A DNA stretch of 64,000 nt from Sulfurimonas sp. (GCF_029027585.1 NZ_CP093397.1:1663405-1727404), one strand, 5' to 3'; positions 17,887 to 27,272 are shown, counted from the first letter of the stretch. Numbers and translations are program-made. Notes: generated by a model from the sequence alone, not told the origin.

Positions 17887-20247
17887 TCACTTGTTTTCTA
17901 GCTTTGTAAACATTTCAAAGTTAAAGTATTTGTCTATTTTGTAGTTACTTACACTTACTCCAATGTTAGAGTTTTTTATAAGGTCTTGTTCTAAAATTAT
18001 TTGGGCATCTATACATTTAGCACTAGAAGTTAGAACTATAAAATCATCTCCATGATAACGAATAATCATATCTGTTTTAAAAAGTGTAGTTAAAAGTTCG
18101 GCAAAATCTTGTAAAAACTTATTGCCATTTTCCCAGCCATTTTCTTGATTAAAGAGTGTGAATTTTTTTAAGTCTATAATATTTAAGCATTTATATTTAT
18201 GTTCATTTGTATTTAAAAGAGTAAGTAAATAATCTTCATTATAAAGTCCTGTTAGAGCATCATGAAAAAAGTATGACATTCTTCTTTGTTCTAATTCTGA
18301 GGTTGGCATCTGTGAAGTTGTGTCAATATTTACATCTTTTAAAGCAGTTATAGCTGCATCTACTACAAAAGGGTGAAACTGTGTGCCACTTGCATGTTTA
18401 AGTTCATCTATGGCTTCTTCTATGCTTTTTCTAGGTCTATATATCCTGTTTGTTGTCATAGCGTCAAAGGCATCAGCGACTATCATAATATGAGAGAGCA
18501 TCGGTATATCTTCAGGTGATGAGGTTCTAGGATAACCTTTTCCATCATATCTTGAATGATGAAAGCGAATGATAGTTGCCAAATCTTTATAGATGCTAAT
18601 TTTTTCAAGCATATCCGCACCAACTTCTGAGTGTTGTTTAATAAGTTCATACTCTAGTTGAGAGAGTTTACCTGGTTTTAAAAGTATGGTATCAGGTGTA
18701 GCAACTTTACCTATATCATGTAAGATAGCAGCTTTTTCAAGTCTATGTATTTCTTTTTCATTTAAACCTAACTCTATGGCTATAAGCGCACAGTATTCAG
18801 CAACTCTGATTGTATGTCCTGCTGTGTAAGTATCGCGTTGTTCTATGATGTTTACAAAGGCAAGTATAGTTTCTTCATAGTTAGCTGTTTTTTCTTTCTC
18901 CATAGCGAGTATAGAATCTCTTTGTTTATGAGAGTAAAGTGCTATGGAAATATCATGTGCCATATTTTCTAAGATTTTTATTTCTTCTATCTCAAAACCT
19001 GTTTCTTTTGAAGAAAAAACGGTTATCACTCCAAAAATATCATTTTCAAAACCATGAAGAAGAGGTAAAACTATCATCCATCTAAGGTTAGTATCTTCTT
19101 CTCTTCTATGTAAATTTTCACTAAGTAAACATTGTTCAATTTTTTCTATAATAGGATGCTTGAGTTTTGTGGCTTTTACGATGGCGTTTATAAAATAGTT
19201 CTCTTTTTCGAATTCTTTAAGGGAAATAATATTTTGGGGGATAAGAGCTTTTTTTTCTGATGATTGAGATACTATGTCCAAAATATCGTTTCGTATAAGT
19301 CCAGAAACTACAAGAGAGTAAACTTTGTTTTCGTGAAGTTTTGTTGTTGCATCTGTTAAAATAGTTTTAGTCGAATAAGAAGTTATGAGAAGTTCATTTA
19401 CCTCTGTGATGACTTGTAGAACATCTTTTAGATGCTTCTCATGTGAAATAACAACTTCTAAGTCATGGGTTCTTTGAGAAACTGTTTTTTCAAGTATATC
19501 TTTTGCATTTTCTATCTCATATTGGCGTCTGTAAAAGAGAGTTATAATCCAAATTAAAATAGAAGTAAGCACAAGAGATACTAACAAAACAGATACTATG
19601 GAGTTAGAAGTTTTTTCTTCTAAAATAAGCATCTGTTTAGTATGAAGTTTAGTGGGGATAGAAACTCTAATGCCACCTCTAATATCTCCAACTTTATAAC
19701 CTTGGTGTTCATGACATTTTAGACAGGTTTTTGTTGTTACTAAGGCACCCATAAAATCAAAACTATTTTCTTTATCATTAAAGTTGTAGAAATATTTTTC
19801 ATCTTTATGAAGTTCAAAATACTTTAAGGCTTGTATTTCAAATTTGTCTGCTTTGTTTGAAGAGTTTATAGGTTTTAGGCTTGTGGTTTTGTAATGGTAA
19901 GTACCTCTTTTATTTGAAATTTCTGATATTTGTCTTGTCATCCAAGCAGGGTTTATTTTTATAAGTGTTTCATTTTTATCTGTAAGAAGAGTGTTGTTTT
20001 TTAAATAAAAATTTGGCTTTAGTCCATCTTTTGCTTTCACATAAACACCGCCATACTGAGCATACCAAAAGCGAGTATCGATCATGCCTTGAAAATGAGC
20101 TTTAGCCTCTTGAACTACTTGTTGCTCGGAGAGAAGTTTTGTGTTTTTAGAGGATGATAAGATTTCATAAATGATAAAAAAAGTGATAAGGATTATAAAT
20201 AAACTAACTGTAAGAATCGAGATTAATTTTTGGTTAATTTTTAGCAT
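17887..20247 (-). CDS. DUF3365 haem sensor - GAF - HD-GYP - degenerate GGDEF protein
   Basis: 786 residues. A TM helix is followed by a periplasmic DUF3365 (Tll0287-like) domain with one c-type haem motif CLKCH (TKTCLKCHEHQGYKVGD), a second TM helix (SIVSVLLVSLVLTSILIWI), a GAF-like region, and an HD-GYP phosphodiesterase domain with HD (AILHDIGKVATPD), HH (RFHHSRYDGKGYP) and the GYP signature. The C-terminal GGDEF domain carries HGDDF instead of GGDEF, so it is probably not catalytic. The haem suggests sensing of redox state, oxygen or NO coupled to c-di-GMP hydrolysis. The start has no strong ribosome binding site; a TAAACT box lies six bases upstream. Confidence 0.88.
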   Translation of the reverse strand: MLKINQKLISILTVSLFIILITFFIIYEILSSSKNTKLLSEQQVVQEAKAHFQGMIDTRFWYAQYGGVYVKAKDGLKPNFYLKNNTLLTDKNETLIKINPAWMTRQISEISNKRGTYHYKTTSLKPINSSNKADKFEIQALKYFELHKDEKYFYNFNDKENSFDFMGALVTTKTCLKCHEHQGYKVGDIRGGIRVSIPTKLHTKQMLILEEKTSNSIVSVLLVSLVLTSILIWIITLFYRRQYEIENAKDILEKTVSQRTHDLEVVISHEKHLKDVLQVITEVNELLITSYSTKTILTDATTKLHENKVYSLVVSGLIRNDILDIVSQSSEKKALIPQNIISLKEFEKENYFINAIVKATKLKHPIIEKIEQCLLSENLHRREEDTNLRWMIVLPLLHGFENDIFGVITVFSSKETGFEIEEIKILENMAHDISIALYSHKQRDSILAMEKEKTANYEETILAFVNIIEQRDTYTAGHTIRVAEYCALIAIELGLNEKEIHRLEKAAILHDIGKVATPDTILLKPGKLSQLEYELIKQHSEVGADMLEKISIYKDLATIIRFHHSRYDGKGYPRTSSPEDIPMLSHIMIVADAFDAMTTNRIYRPRKSIEEAIDELKHASGTQFHPFVVDAAITALKDVNIDTTSQMPTSELEQRRMSYFFHDALTGLYNEDYLLTLLNTNEHKYKCLNIIDLKKFTLFNQENGWENGNKFLQDFAELLTTLFKTDMIIRYHGDDFIVLTSSAKCIDAQIILEQDLIKNSNIGVSVSNYKIDKYFNFEMFTKLENK

Positions 20248-20288
20248 AACTAAAGTTTATCACTTTTAAAATTAAGATATCCTTTTTT

Positions 20289-21623
20289 TTACTCTGGTCT
20301 TTTTGCAATAAACCTTAGCCAAAAGAAACCAAAAAGTCCTGCAAAAAGTGAAGCAGCTAAAATGCCGACTTTTGCTTGAAAGATAAGATTATTTTGACCT
20401 AAAAATGCTAAATCTGCAACAAATATACTCATAGTAAAACCAATCCCACCTAAAAAAGCAACACCAAAAATCTGACTCATTGTTGAGCTTTCTGGCAGTT
20501 TTGCAATACCTAGCTTTATAGCAATCCAAGCAACTCCAGCGATGCCTAAAACTTTTCCTAAAATAAGACCTGCGATGATTCCTAAAGATACAGGCTCTAA
20601 AACAGTAGTACCAATAGATGAAAAATCAATAGCAATTCCAGCATTTGCAAGTGCAAAAAGAGGAATAACCACTAAACTCACAGGCAGATGCAAACTGTGT
20701 TCTAATCTCGCGGCAGGTGCTTCAACAGCTAAGATACGCTCTTTCATATTTGTAAGTATTGCTTTTTGGTTTTCATGCATTGTGTTGTCTGTTGCAACTG
20801 GGTAGTTATCATACTCATCAAGTAAATTTCTTGCACTGTTTGAAAAATCAACAGCAGTTCGTTTTGCTTTTGAAGGAATAGCAAAAGCAGCGATAACCCC
20901 AGCGATAGTTGCATGAACCCCAGATTCAAGCATAAAAAACCACATAAATAAGCCAATTAAAAAATAAGGTAAAATAGTATGAATACCAAAACGGTTAAAA
21001 AGAACCATAACTCCAAAAGAACCACCTGCTAACATAAGTGGTAAAAAGTTAATTTGGTCTGTATAAAAAATAGCGATAACTAAAACTGCTCCAAGGTCAT
21101 CAACGATAGCAAGAGCGACTAAAAATGTCACTAATGCAGGAGAAACCCTTTTACCCAAAAGAACTAAAGCACTAATGGCAAAAGCGATATCTGTTGCCAT
21201 TGGAATTCCCCAACCAGCAGCACTTTCTGTCCCATAGTTTATGCTAGTGTAGATTAAAGCAGGAAGTACCATTCCACCAATAGCAGCTAAGATAGGAAGC
21301 ATTGCTACTTTTATGTTTGAAAGTTCACCGATTAAAATTTCGCGTTTTATCTCTAAACCAACCATAAAGAAAAAGATAGCCATTAAGCCATCATTTATCC
21401 AATGATGAATAGTGTGAGATAGTTTCCATTCTCCAACATTAAAGTCTATCTTCATGTGAAAAAAGTGAGAGTATATTTCATAAAGAGGAGAGTTTGCTAA
21501 AAGTAGGGCAATAATGGTCATAAACATTAAAACCAAACCTGTGGTAGTTTGAGCGTGTAAAAAGTGTTCAAATGGAGTCGAGATTTTATTAAAAGCTTTT
21601 TCCCATGGTGCGTAAAGTTTCAT
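20289..21623 (-). CDS. nhaA: Na+/H+ antiporter NhaA
   Basis: 444 residues with about 12 membrane helices. Characteristic NhaA parts: KREILIGELSN, the two essential aspartates in the helix FLVALAIVDDLGAVLVIAIFY (between 160 and 185), and the unwound-helix region GIPMATDIAFAISALVLLG. A non-conserved insert of about 60 residues (NSARNLLDEYDNYPVATDN) in the middle makes it longer than the E. coli protein (388 residues). It exchanges two protons for one Na+ and maintains pH and salt homeostasis. The ribosome binding site CAAGGAAGAC precedes the ATG. Confidence 0.95.
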   Translation of the reverse strand: MKLYAPWEKAFNKISTPFEHFLHAQTTTGLVLMFMTIIALLLANSPLYEIYSHFFHMKIDFNVGEWKLSHTIHHWINDGLMAIFFFMVGLEIKREILIGELSNIKVAMLPILAAIGGMVLPALIYTSINYGTESAAGWGIPMATDIAFAISALVLLGKRVSPALVTFLVALAIVDDLGAVLVIAIFYTDQINFLPLMLAGGSFGVMVLFNRFGIHTILPYFLIGLFMWFFMLESGVHATIAGVIAAFAIPSKAKRTAVDFSNSARNLLDEYDNYPVATDNTMHENQKAILTNMKERILAVEAPAARLEHSLHLPVSLVVIPLFALANAGIAIDFSSIGTTVLEPVSLGIIAGLILGKVLGIAGVAWIAIKLGIAKLPESSTMSQIFGVAFLGGIGFTMSIFVADLAFLGQNNLIFQAKVGILAASLFAGLFGFFWLRFIAKRPE

Positions 21624-21683
21624 TGTCTTCCTTGAAAAATATATCTAATTATAACTAAACAAAGAGAACTAAATAAATATGAG

Positions 21684-21689
21684 TATAAT
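21684..21689 (+). promoter_or_regulatory. -10 box TATAAT of the LRV-repeat gene; leaderless signature
   Basis: TATAAT, six bases (CCGCAT), then ATG at 21696; no Shine-Dalgarno sequence. Confidence 0.65.
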
Positions 21690-21695
21690 CCGCAT

Positions 21696-22862
21696 ATGAA
21701 TTTACAAAAGTATAAAAATAAAACTGTTTTACTATTTGGAAAGAGTCGTGCTTTTAGTAATGATGAGTTTAAAGCACAGATGCATTTTCACAAGATAAAC
21801 ATAACAGATGAAATCGATGAAAATGTGGTACTTGTAGTAGATGGCAAGATGATGACACCTTATGAGCAAAATGCTAGTGAGGAACTTTATAAGCAAAGTA
21901 AACATGAGTTTATGGATATAGATGCCCTTGAGAGAGAACTTGCACAAACCATAGATGGAGATACTCTTTTGATGAGTTTAAAACTCTCTCACGATAAAGA
22001 TAGGTTAAAAGATTTTTTAACAAATTCGATGGTAACAGATGAAATTTTTTTTAAACTTTTAAAGATGTACAACTGGAACAAAGAAGACTTTTTTGATAAT
22101 GATGACAATAGAGATGTAAGTGCCGCTTTTATATCTCGTTTTTATGAAAATATAGAAAGAAATCATAATGTACAGTACGCTACAACAGGTTTTATTCATT
22201 TAGTGGCTCAGGCTAAAAATAAAACTCTACTTCAACACATTGTAAATCTTCAACCACTTAGTTTTCACCCAAGACTTAAATGCGCAATCGCTATGAATGT
22301 TTTTAGCGATTTAGAGATGCAAAAGCTGTTTTTTAAAAGTGGTGATGAGAGAATTTTTGAAGCACTTTCTTTTAACAAAAGCCTAGATGCTACTTTGGTA
22401 AAAGAGTTTTTAAATGATGAGGTTTTGGCAAATAATATGGCTTTAACAATCTCGTTAAATAAAGGACTTTTTGAAACTCTAAAAAAGTATAAAACCTCAA
22501 TATCACAAAATGAAAGCCTAAGTTTAGAGATGCAAAAAGAACTTTTAAATTTAAAAGAAAATGATGTTGATTTTTCCCTTGCACAAAATAATGAACTTGA
22601 TATATCGATAATAAATATACTCCTTCAAGAGGGTGATGAAAATATAAATAGTGTTATTTATGAAAATACTTCAACACCAAAAGAGATATTGCAAGTTGCA
22701 TATCAAGATGAAAAAAATCATGCTTCTTTAGCTAAAAATGAAAACACTCCCATAGATATTTTGTATCAGCTTCAACTTGATGCTAGGTATGAAAGAAGTG
22801 TAAAAACAAATGCTGGATATGGAAAACATATACAAAGTGAAAATTTAGGATGGTTAGTCTAA
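21696..22862 (+). CDS. LRV-repeat-like protein, first gene of a MoxR/VWA operon
   Basis: 388 residues, soluble, not recognised as a named family. Residues 1-75 (KNKTVLLFGKSRAFSNDEFK, then VVLVVDGK) have a BRCT-like pattern, a weak guess. The rest is alpha-helical, and from about 180 on there are short repeats such as NTSTPKEILQVAYQDEKN and NENTPIDILYQLQLD that look like leucine-rich-repeat-variant helices. The stop TAA overlaps an ATG of the next gene (TAATG; an ATG 12 bases earlier is also in frame), so it is coupled to the MoxR ATPase. It may be an adaptor or substrate-recognition partner of that ATPase. Confidence 0.72.
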   Translation: MNLQKYKNKTVLLFGKSRAFSNDEFKAQMHFHKINITDEIDENVVLVVDGKMMTPYEQNASEELYKQSKHEFMDIDALERELAQTIDGDTLLMSLKLSHDKDRLKDFLTNSMVTDEIFFKLLKMYNWNKEDFFDNDDNRDVSAAFISRFYENIERNHNVQYATTGFIHLVAQAKNKTLLQHIVNLQPLSFHPRLKCAIAMNVFSDLEMQKLFFKSGDERIFEALSFNKSLDATLVKEFLNDEVLANNMALTISLNKGLFETLKKYKTSISQNESLSLEMQKELLNLKENDVDFSLAQNNELDISIINILLQEGDENINSVIYENTSTPKEILQVAYQDEKNHASLAKNENTPIDILYQLQLDARYERSVKTNAGYGKHIQSENLGWLV

Positions 22863-23857
22863 TGAAAGCCTCAAAGTTAATAAGTTCAATTTCCGCTCTC
22901 ATAGAGCAAAAAGTTCCAAGTTTTTTATGGGGAGCGCCAGGAGTTGGTAAATCTTCAATAATTAAGCAAATAGCACAATCAAAGGGTATGGAATTTATAG
23001 ACTTAAGACTCGCTCTTATGGATCCAACTGACCTTAAAGGCATCCCATTTTATGACAAAGACTCACATACTGCACTTTGGGCGCCACCAGCTTTTTTACC
23101 AAAAGAGGGAAGGGGTATTTTATTTTTAGATGAGTTAAATACAGCAGCTCCAAGTGTTCAAGCATCTGCATATCAACTTATCTTAGATAGAAAAGTTGGT
23201 GAATATTGTCTTCCTTCAGGTTGGGCAATAATTGCTGCAGGAAATCGTGAAAGTGATAGAGGAGTAACATATAGAATGCCTGCTCCTTTAGCAAATAGAT
23301 TTGTTCATTTTGAGATGGAAGTTGACGCTTGTGATTGGAGAGATTGGGCGTATGAAAAAGGTATAGATGCAAAAATAATTGCTTACATCGCTTACAAAAA
23401 TGAGCATCTTTTTACTTTTGATGCTAAAAGTGATACTAAAAGTTTTGCAACTCCAAGAAGTTGGGAATATGTAGATGCCATACTTAAAAGTAGTATAGAT
23501 GCTGAGTTACTTCTAGATGCTATTAGTGGTGCAGTTGGTAAAGATGTTGCAGTTGGCTTTTTACAGTTTGTAAAAGTTATGACTAGACTTCCAAATATAG
23601 AGGATATTTTAAACACAGGTGAGGGTGAATACTCTGATGAGGTTGATGTTCTTTACGCTCTAAGTGTTGGCTTAGTTAGTGGAGTTTTTAAAGAAAATAG
23701 CGATGAAAAACTAGATAATCTACTAAACTACACATTAAAACTAAAAAGTGAATTTGCGGTTATGTGTGTTCAAGACTTGCAAAGAAACGGTGTTAAAATG
23801 GAACACTCTAAAGTTTTTAAAGAGTGGGTTAAGCAGTTTGCTTATCTTTTGGCTTAA
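22850..23857 (+). CDS. MoxR-type AAA+ ATPase
   Basis: 335 residues (331 if started at ATG 22862). Walker A is GAPGVGKSS near residue 27, Walker B is GILFLDELNTA near 92, sensor 1 is IIAAGNRESD, and the arginine finger region is PAPLANRF. This is the AAA_5/MoxR branch, whose members work with VWA proteins to remodel or mature protein complexes. Its expected partner, a VWA protein, is encoded 1.1 kb downstream, separated by a RhuM gene. A ribosome binding site AGGA precedes both possible starts. Confidence 0.88.
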   Translation: MVSLMKASKLISSISALIEQKVPSFLWGAPGVGKSSIIKQIAQSKGMEFIDLRLALMDPTDLKGIPFYDKDSHTALWAPPAFLPKEGRGILFLDELNTAAPSVQASAYQLILDRKVGEYCLPSGWAIIAAGNRESDRGVTYRMPAPLANRFVHFEMEVDACDWRDWAYEKGIDAKIIAYIAYKNEHLFTFDAKSDTKSFATPRSWEYVDAILKSSIDAELLLDAISGAVGKDVAVGFLQFVKVMTRLPNIEDILNTGEGEYSDEVDVLYALSVGLVSGVFKENSDEKLDNLLNYTLKLKSEFAVMCVQDLQRNGVKMEHSKVFKEWVKQFAYLLA

Positions 23858-23917
23858 AGAAAAGGTACTTATTGTATTTTTAGATAAAATAGAATATAAA
23901 ATTATCAGGCACAAAAT

Positions 23918-24943
23918 ATGAACAAATCAAATATAAACCTAAGAATAAGAAACTCAACAGCAGAATTTTTAATCTACAAATCAGACAATCAAGATGTTAA
24001 AGTAGATGTACTTTTACATGATGAAAACATTTGGCTTACTCAAGAGCAAATGGCACAGTTGTTTGGTAAAGCAAAATCAACTATCAATGAACATATTAAA
24101 AATATTTTTAAAGATGAAGAGCTTATAGAATCGCAAGTTATGCAAAAATTCGGAAATTCCGAATTTCAGAAAAAACAAACAAATTATTATAATCTTGATA
24201 CTATTATATCTGTTGGGTATAGAGTAAAATCTATCCAAGGCATAAGATTTAGACAGTGGGCAACTAAAAGGTTACAAGAGTACATCATCAAAGGTTTCAC
24301 AATGGATGATGAAAGACTTAAAAATCCCCAACAACAATTTGGAAAAGATTATTTTAAAGAGCAATTAGAACGAATAAAAGATATCCGTTCTAGTGAAAGA
24401 AGATTTTATCAACAAATAACAGATATTTATAGTGAATGTAGTATCGATTATGATAAAAACTCACAATACACAAACAACTTCTTTGCCACAGTTCAAAATA
24501 AACTACATTGGGCTATAGCAACTCAAACTGCATCTGAAATAATATATTCAAGAGCTAATCATGAAAAAAACAATATGGGATTAAGCACTTGGAAAAATGC
24601 ACCAACAGGAAGAATAAGAAAAACTGATGTCATTGTTGCTAAAAATTATCTATATGAAAAAGAATTAAAATCATTAAATAGAATCGTAACAATGTATCTT
24701 GATTATGCAGAAGACCAAGCTGAGAGAAATATACCAATGACCATGAAAGATTGGAGTCAAAAATTAAATGCTTTTTTACAATTTAATGAACGAGATATTT
24801 TACAAAATGCTGGAAAAGTTACAGCTGTAATTGCAAAAGAATTTGCCATTAGTGAATTTGAAAAATATAAAGTTATTCAAGATAAATCATACAAAAGTGA
24901 TTTTGATATGTTACTTCAAGAGTTAGACAAAGATGTACGGTGA
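23918..24943 (+). CDS. RhuM-family protein
   Basis: 341 residues. Residues 38-66 (WLTQEQMAQLFGKAKSTINE) form a helix-turn-helix; the following segment VGYRVKSIQGIRFRQWATKR and the C-terminal YLDYAEDQAERNIPMTM region are the conserved core of RhuM proteins. The family was named in Salmonella pathogenicity island 3, is mobile and often phage- or island-borne, and its function is unresolved. Here it interrupts an otherwise conserved MoxR-VWA pair: 60 bases follow the ATPase stop, and its own TGA overlaps the GTG of the VWA gene. This suggests later acquisition while keeping translation coupling. Confidence 0.9.
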   Translation: MNKSNINLRIRNSTAEFLIYKSDNQDVKVDVLLHDENIWLTQEQMAQLFGKAKSTINEHIKNIFKDEELIESQVMQKFGNSEFQKKQTNYYNLDTIISVGYRVKSIQGIRFRQWATKRLQEYIIKGFTMDDERLKNPQQQFGKDYFKEQLERIKDIRSSERRFYQQITDIYSECSIDYDKNSQYTNNFFATVQNKLHWAIATQTASEIIYSRANHEKNNMGLSTWKNAPTGRIRKTDVIVAKNYLYEKELKSLNRIVTMYLDYAEDQAERNIPMTMKDWSQKLNAFLQFNERDILQNAGKVTAVIAKEFAISEFEKYKVIQDKSYKSDFDMLLQELDKDVR

Positions 24944-26025
24944 TACAAAAGAAAATCTCTCAAGCAAAAGCTAAACTTTTAGTTGAGTACCCATTTTTTG
25001 GAACTATTGCTTCACGCTTAAAGCTTATTTCAAATGATGATATTCAAGCTTTTAAAAGTGATGGTATTTTTCTTGAATATAATAGTGATTATTTAGAGTC
25101 ATTAACAATAAATGAGATGGAATTTGTTTTTGCAAATGGTGCGATGCACGCGTCTTTGGCTCACGAGCATCGTAAAAACAACAGAAGTGGTTGGCTTTGG
25201 CAACTCTCCACTGACTACGCAATAAATGATATGCTTGTTGAAAACGGACTTCATCGTCCAGACCTAGCACACTACTCAAAAAGATTTAGTGGATTATATG
25301 CAGAAGAGATATATGAAGAGTTAAAAGCCGATATTCTTCGTGATGAGTTGGAGTATGAAGCAGAGACACAAGATGATGTGCAAAATCAAGATGCCGAGAA
25401 TTCTCAAGAGGAACAACTTTTTGATGAGTTTGTAAAATCTACTTTAGATGCTGAAGAAGCAAAAGAGGCTTTAGCATCTGGACTCCATAGATTTTTTAAA
25501 CTAGGTCTGAAGTCTAAGGTTGATTGGAGAGATGAGTTAAGAGTTGCGATAGATAGATTTTATAAAGATGACTATGCTCAGATGCCACCAAATAAGAAGT
25601 TTCTTCATTTAGGATTTTATCTACCTTCAAATATAAGTCAAAGGTTCAAACTTGTTATAGCAGTTGATAGTTCAGGCTCAGTTGATGAAACTCTTTTAAG
25701 TGAATTTTTAAATGAGCTAAATTTTTTGATGAATACAATTCCATCTTATGAAATCAACTTACTTGTATGTGATGATAAGATAAATTCACATAATATTTTT
25801 TATAGTGGAGATAGACTTGAAGTAGATATACAAGGTGGTGGAGCAACAGACTTTAGACCTGTGTTTGAGTTTGTTCAAGAAAACTTGCAAGATACACAGC
25901 TACTTCTTTACTTTAGTGATTTAGAAGGAACTTTTCCAAAAAAAGAACCATCTTACATGGTAAAGTGGATAAGTCCAAATGAAAAAGAAGTTCCATTTGG
26001 AGAAGTTATAGTTTTAAAAGATTAG
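24940..26025 (+). CDS. DUF2201/VWA-like metallopeptidase-type protein
   Basis: 361 residues, start GTG 24940 overlapping the RhuM stop (GTGA). The N-terminal part (1-150) aligns by eye with the DUF2201 putative peptidase domain (NGAMHASLAHEHRK, WLWQLSTDYAINDML), and the C-terminal part (220-361) with a VWA-like domain: MIDAS residues in VIAVDSSGSVDE, GGGATDFRP and LYFSDLEGTF. The usual HExxH zinc motif of the N-terminal domain reads NGAMH here, so peptidase activity is doubtful. It probably acts with the MoxR ATPase. An acidic linker (150-180) joins the domains. The stop overlaps that of the convergent GGDEF gene by four bases. Confidence 0.82.
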   Translation: MIQKKISQAKAKLLVEYPFFGTIASRLKLISNDDIQAFKSDGIFLEYNSDYLESLTINEMEFVFANGAMHASLAHEHRKNNRSGWLWQLSTDYAINDMLVENGLHRPDLAHYSKRFSGLYAEEIYEELKADILRDELEYEAETQDDVQNQDAENSQEEQLFDEFVKSTLDAEEAKEALASGLHRFFKLGLKSKVDWRDELRVAIDRFYKDDYAQMPPNKKFLHLGFYLPSNISQRFKLVIAVDSSGSVDETLLSEFLNELNFLMNTIPSYEINLLVCDDKINSHNIFYSGDRLEVDIQGGGATDFRPVFEFVQENLQDTQLLLYFSDLEGTFPKKEPSYMVKWISPNEKEVPFGEVIVLKD

Positions 26026-27266
26026 TCAAAAACTACTTGATTTTTTCCATTTTGTTGAGCTTGAAGCAACATCATATCAGCTTGAGATATTGTTTCTTCA
26101 AGATTATCTTCAGTATGTAGTGAAACACCTATGGAAACTGTACATTTTATATAGTCATTATTTTTAGTAGTAAAACCAGACTTTTCGACTTCTTGGCGTA
26201 ATCTTTCAAAAATATCAGTAGCACTATATCTATTTATATTTTTTAAAATTATGCAAAATTCTTCGCCTTCAAATCTAGCTACAAAATCTCTGTAATTAGT
26301 TTTAGTTCTTAGAATTTCAGATAAATTAATGATGGCTTCATCACTAATATCTTGACCAAATTTTTTCTCTATCTCTTTAAAGTTATCAATATTTACAATT
26401 CCAACAGCAAACTGTTCACCACTCACTTTAGCGTCTTGGGAATACTCTTTCATGTGTTTATAAAAATAACGATGATTGTAAAGACCTGTGAGAACATCTC
26501 TATTTGCATAGTTGGTTATAAATTGAATATTTTCTAAGGCTTCAATAGAGTTATGAATACGACAGAAAAATTCTTCTTTAGAATAAGGCTTTTTAATATA
26601 GTCGTTTGCCCCTTGTTTTAAAAATATTGCATTTGTTTCTTCATCATCACTTGAAGATAATACCATGACACAAAGTTCTGATTTTTTGTATTTTTTTCGT
26701 ATCTCTTTAGTTAGCTCAAGTCCATTCATAACGGGCATATTATAATCAGTAAGCACTAAAGATATATCTGGGTTTTCATTTAGCATGCCAAGTGCTTCTT
26801 CTCCATGATTTACAGCTATTACTTTAAAAAAAAGATTTTCTAGTGTTTCTTTTAAAATTTTGCGAAATATCATAGAGTCTTCAACTACTAAAATCGTGTG
26901 TTCTTGATTTTTTTCTAAGCGTTGTATGGTTTGTATGACATAGTTTATATCGTTAACGCCACTTTTATTTATGTAGTCAATGATATTTTTTTTAAGAATC
27001 TTTTTTCGAAACTCTTTGTCGATATTTGCACTAAGTACAATGACTTTGTGTCCTGTTTTTAAAACATAATCTACGACTTGAGCTTCTTGAGTGTCTGGAA
27101 GATTTATATCAAGTATAGTTAAAAAGTATTTGTATTTTTTTAAAAAAAGTTTTGCTTCTGAGAGTTTGTAAGCTATGTCCACTTCATACTTTAAGGAAAT
27201 AGAGATTTTTCTAGCAATAAGTTTGGCAAGTGTTTGGTTGTCTTGGACGATTAGTATTCTTTTCAT
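26022..27266 (-). CDS. Tandem-REC GGDEF response regulator
   Basis: 414 residues. The first REC-like domain is 1-120 (TILDINLPDTQ), the second REC is 125-245 (LVLTDYNMPVMNGLELTK, Lys in DYIKKPYSK), and the GGDEF domain is 255-414 (NIDNFKEIEKKFGQDISDE). The active-site motif is FEGEEF rather than GGEEF; the catalytic Glu and following Glu-Phe are kept, so reduced but not necessarily absent diguanylate cyclase activity is expected. Architecture of the input half matches the HD-GYP protein at 53.5 kb. A perfect TATAAT box lies six bases before the ATG. Confidence 0.88.
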   Translation of the reverse strand: MKRILIVQDNQTLAKLIARKISISLKYEVDIAYKLSEAKLFLKKYKYFLTILDINLPDTQEAQVVDYVLKTGHKVIVLSANIDKEFRKKILKKNIIDYINKSGVNDINYVIQTIQRLEKNQEHTILVVEDSMIFRKILKETLENLFFKVIAVNHGEEALGMLNENPDISLVLTDYNMPVMNGLELTKEIRKKYKKSELCVMVLSSSDDEETNAIFLKQGANDYIKKPYSKEEFFCRIHNSIEALENIQFITNYANRDVLTGLYNHRYFYKHMKEYSQDAKVSGEQFAVGIVNIDNFKEIEKKFGQDISDEAIINLSEILRTKTNYRDFVARFEGEEFCIILKNINRYSATDIFERLRQEVEKSGFTTKNNDYIKCTVSIGVSLHTEDNLEETISQADMMLLQAQQNGKNQVVFD

Positions 27267-27272
27267 GGATGT

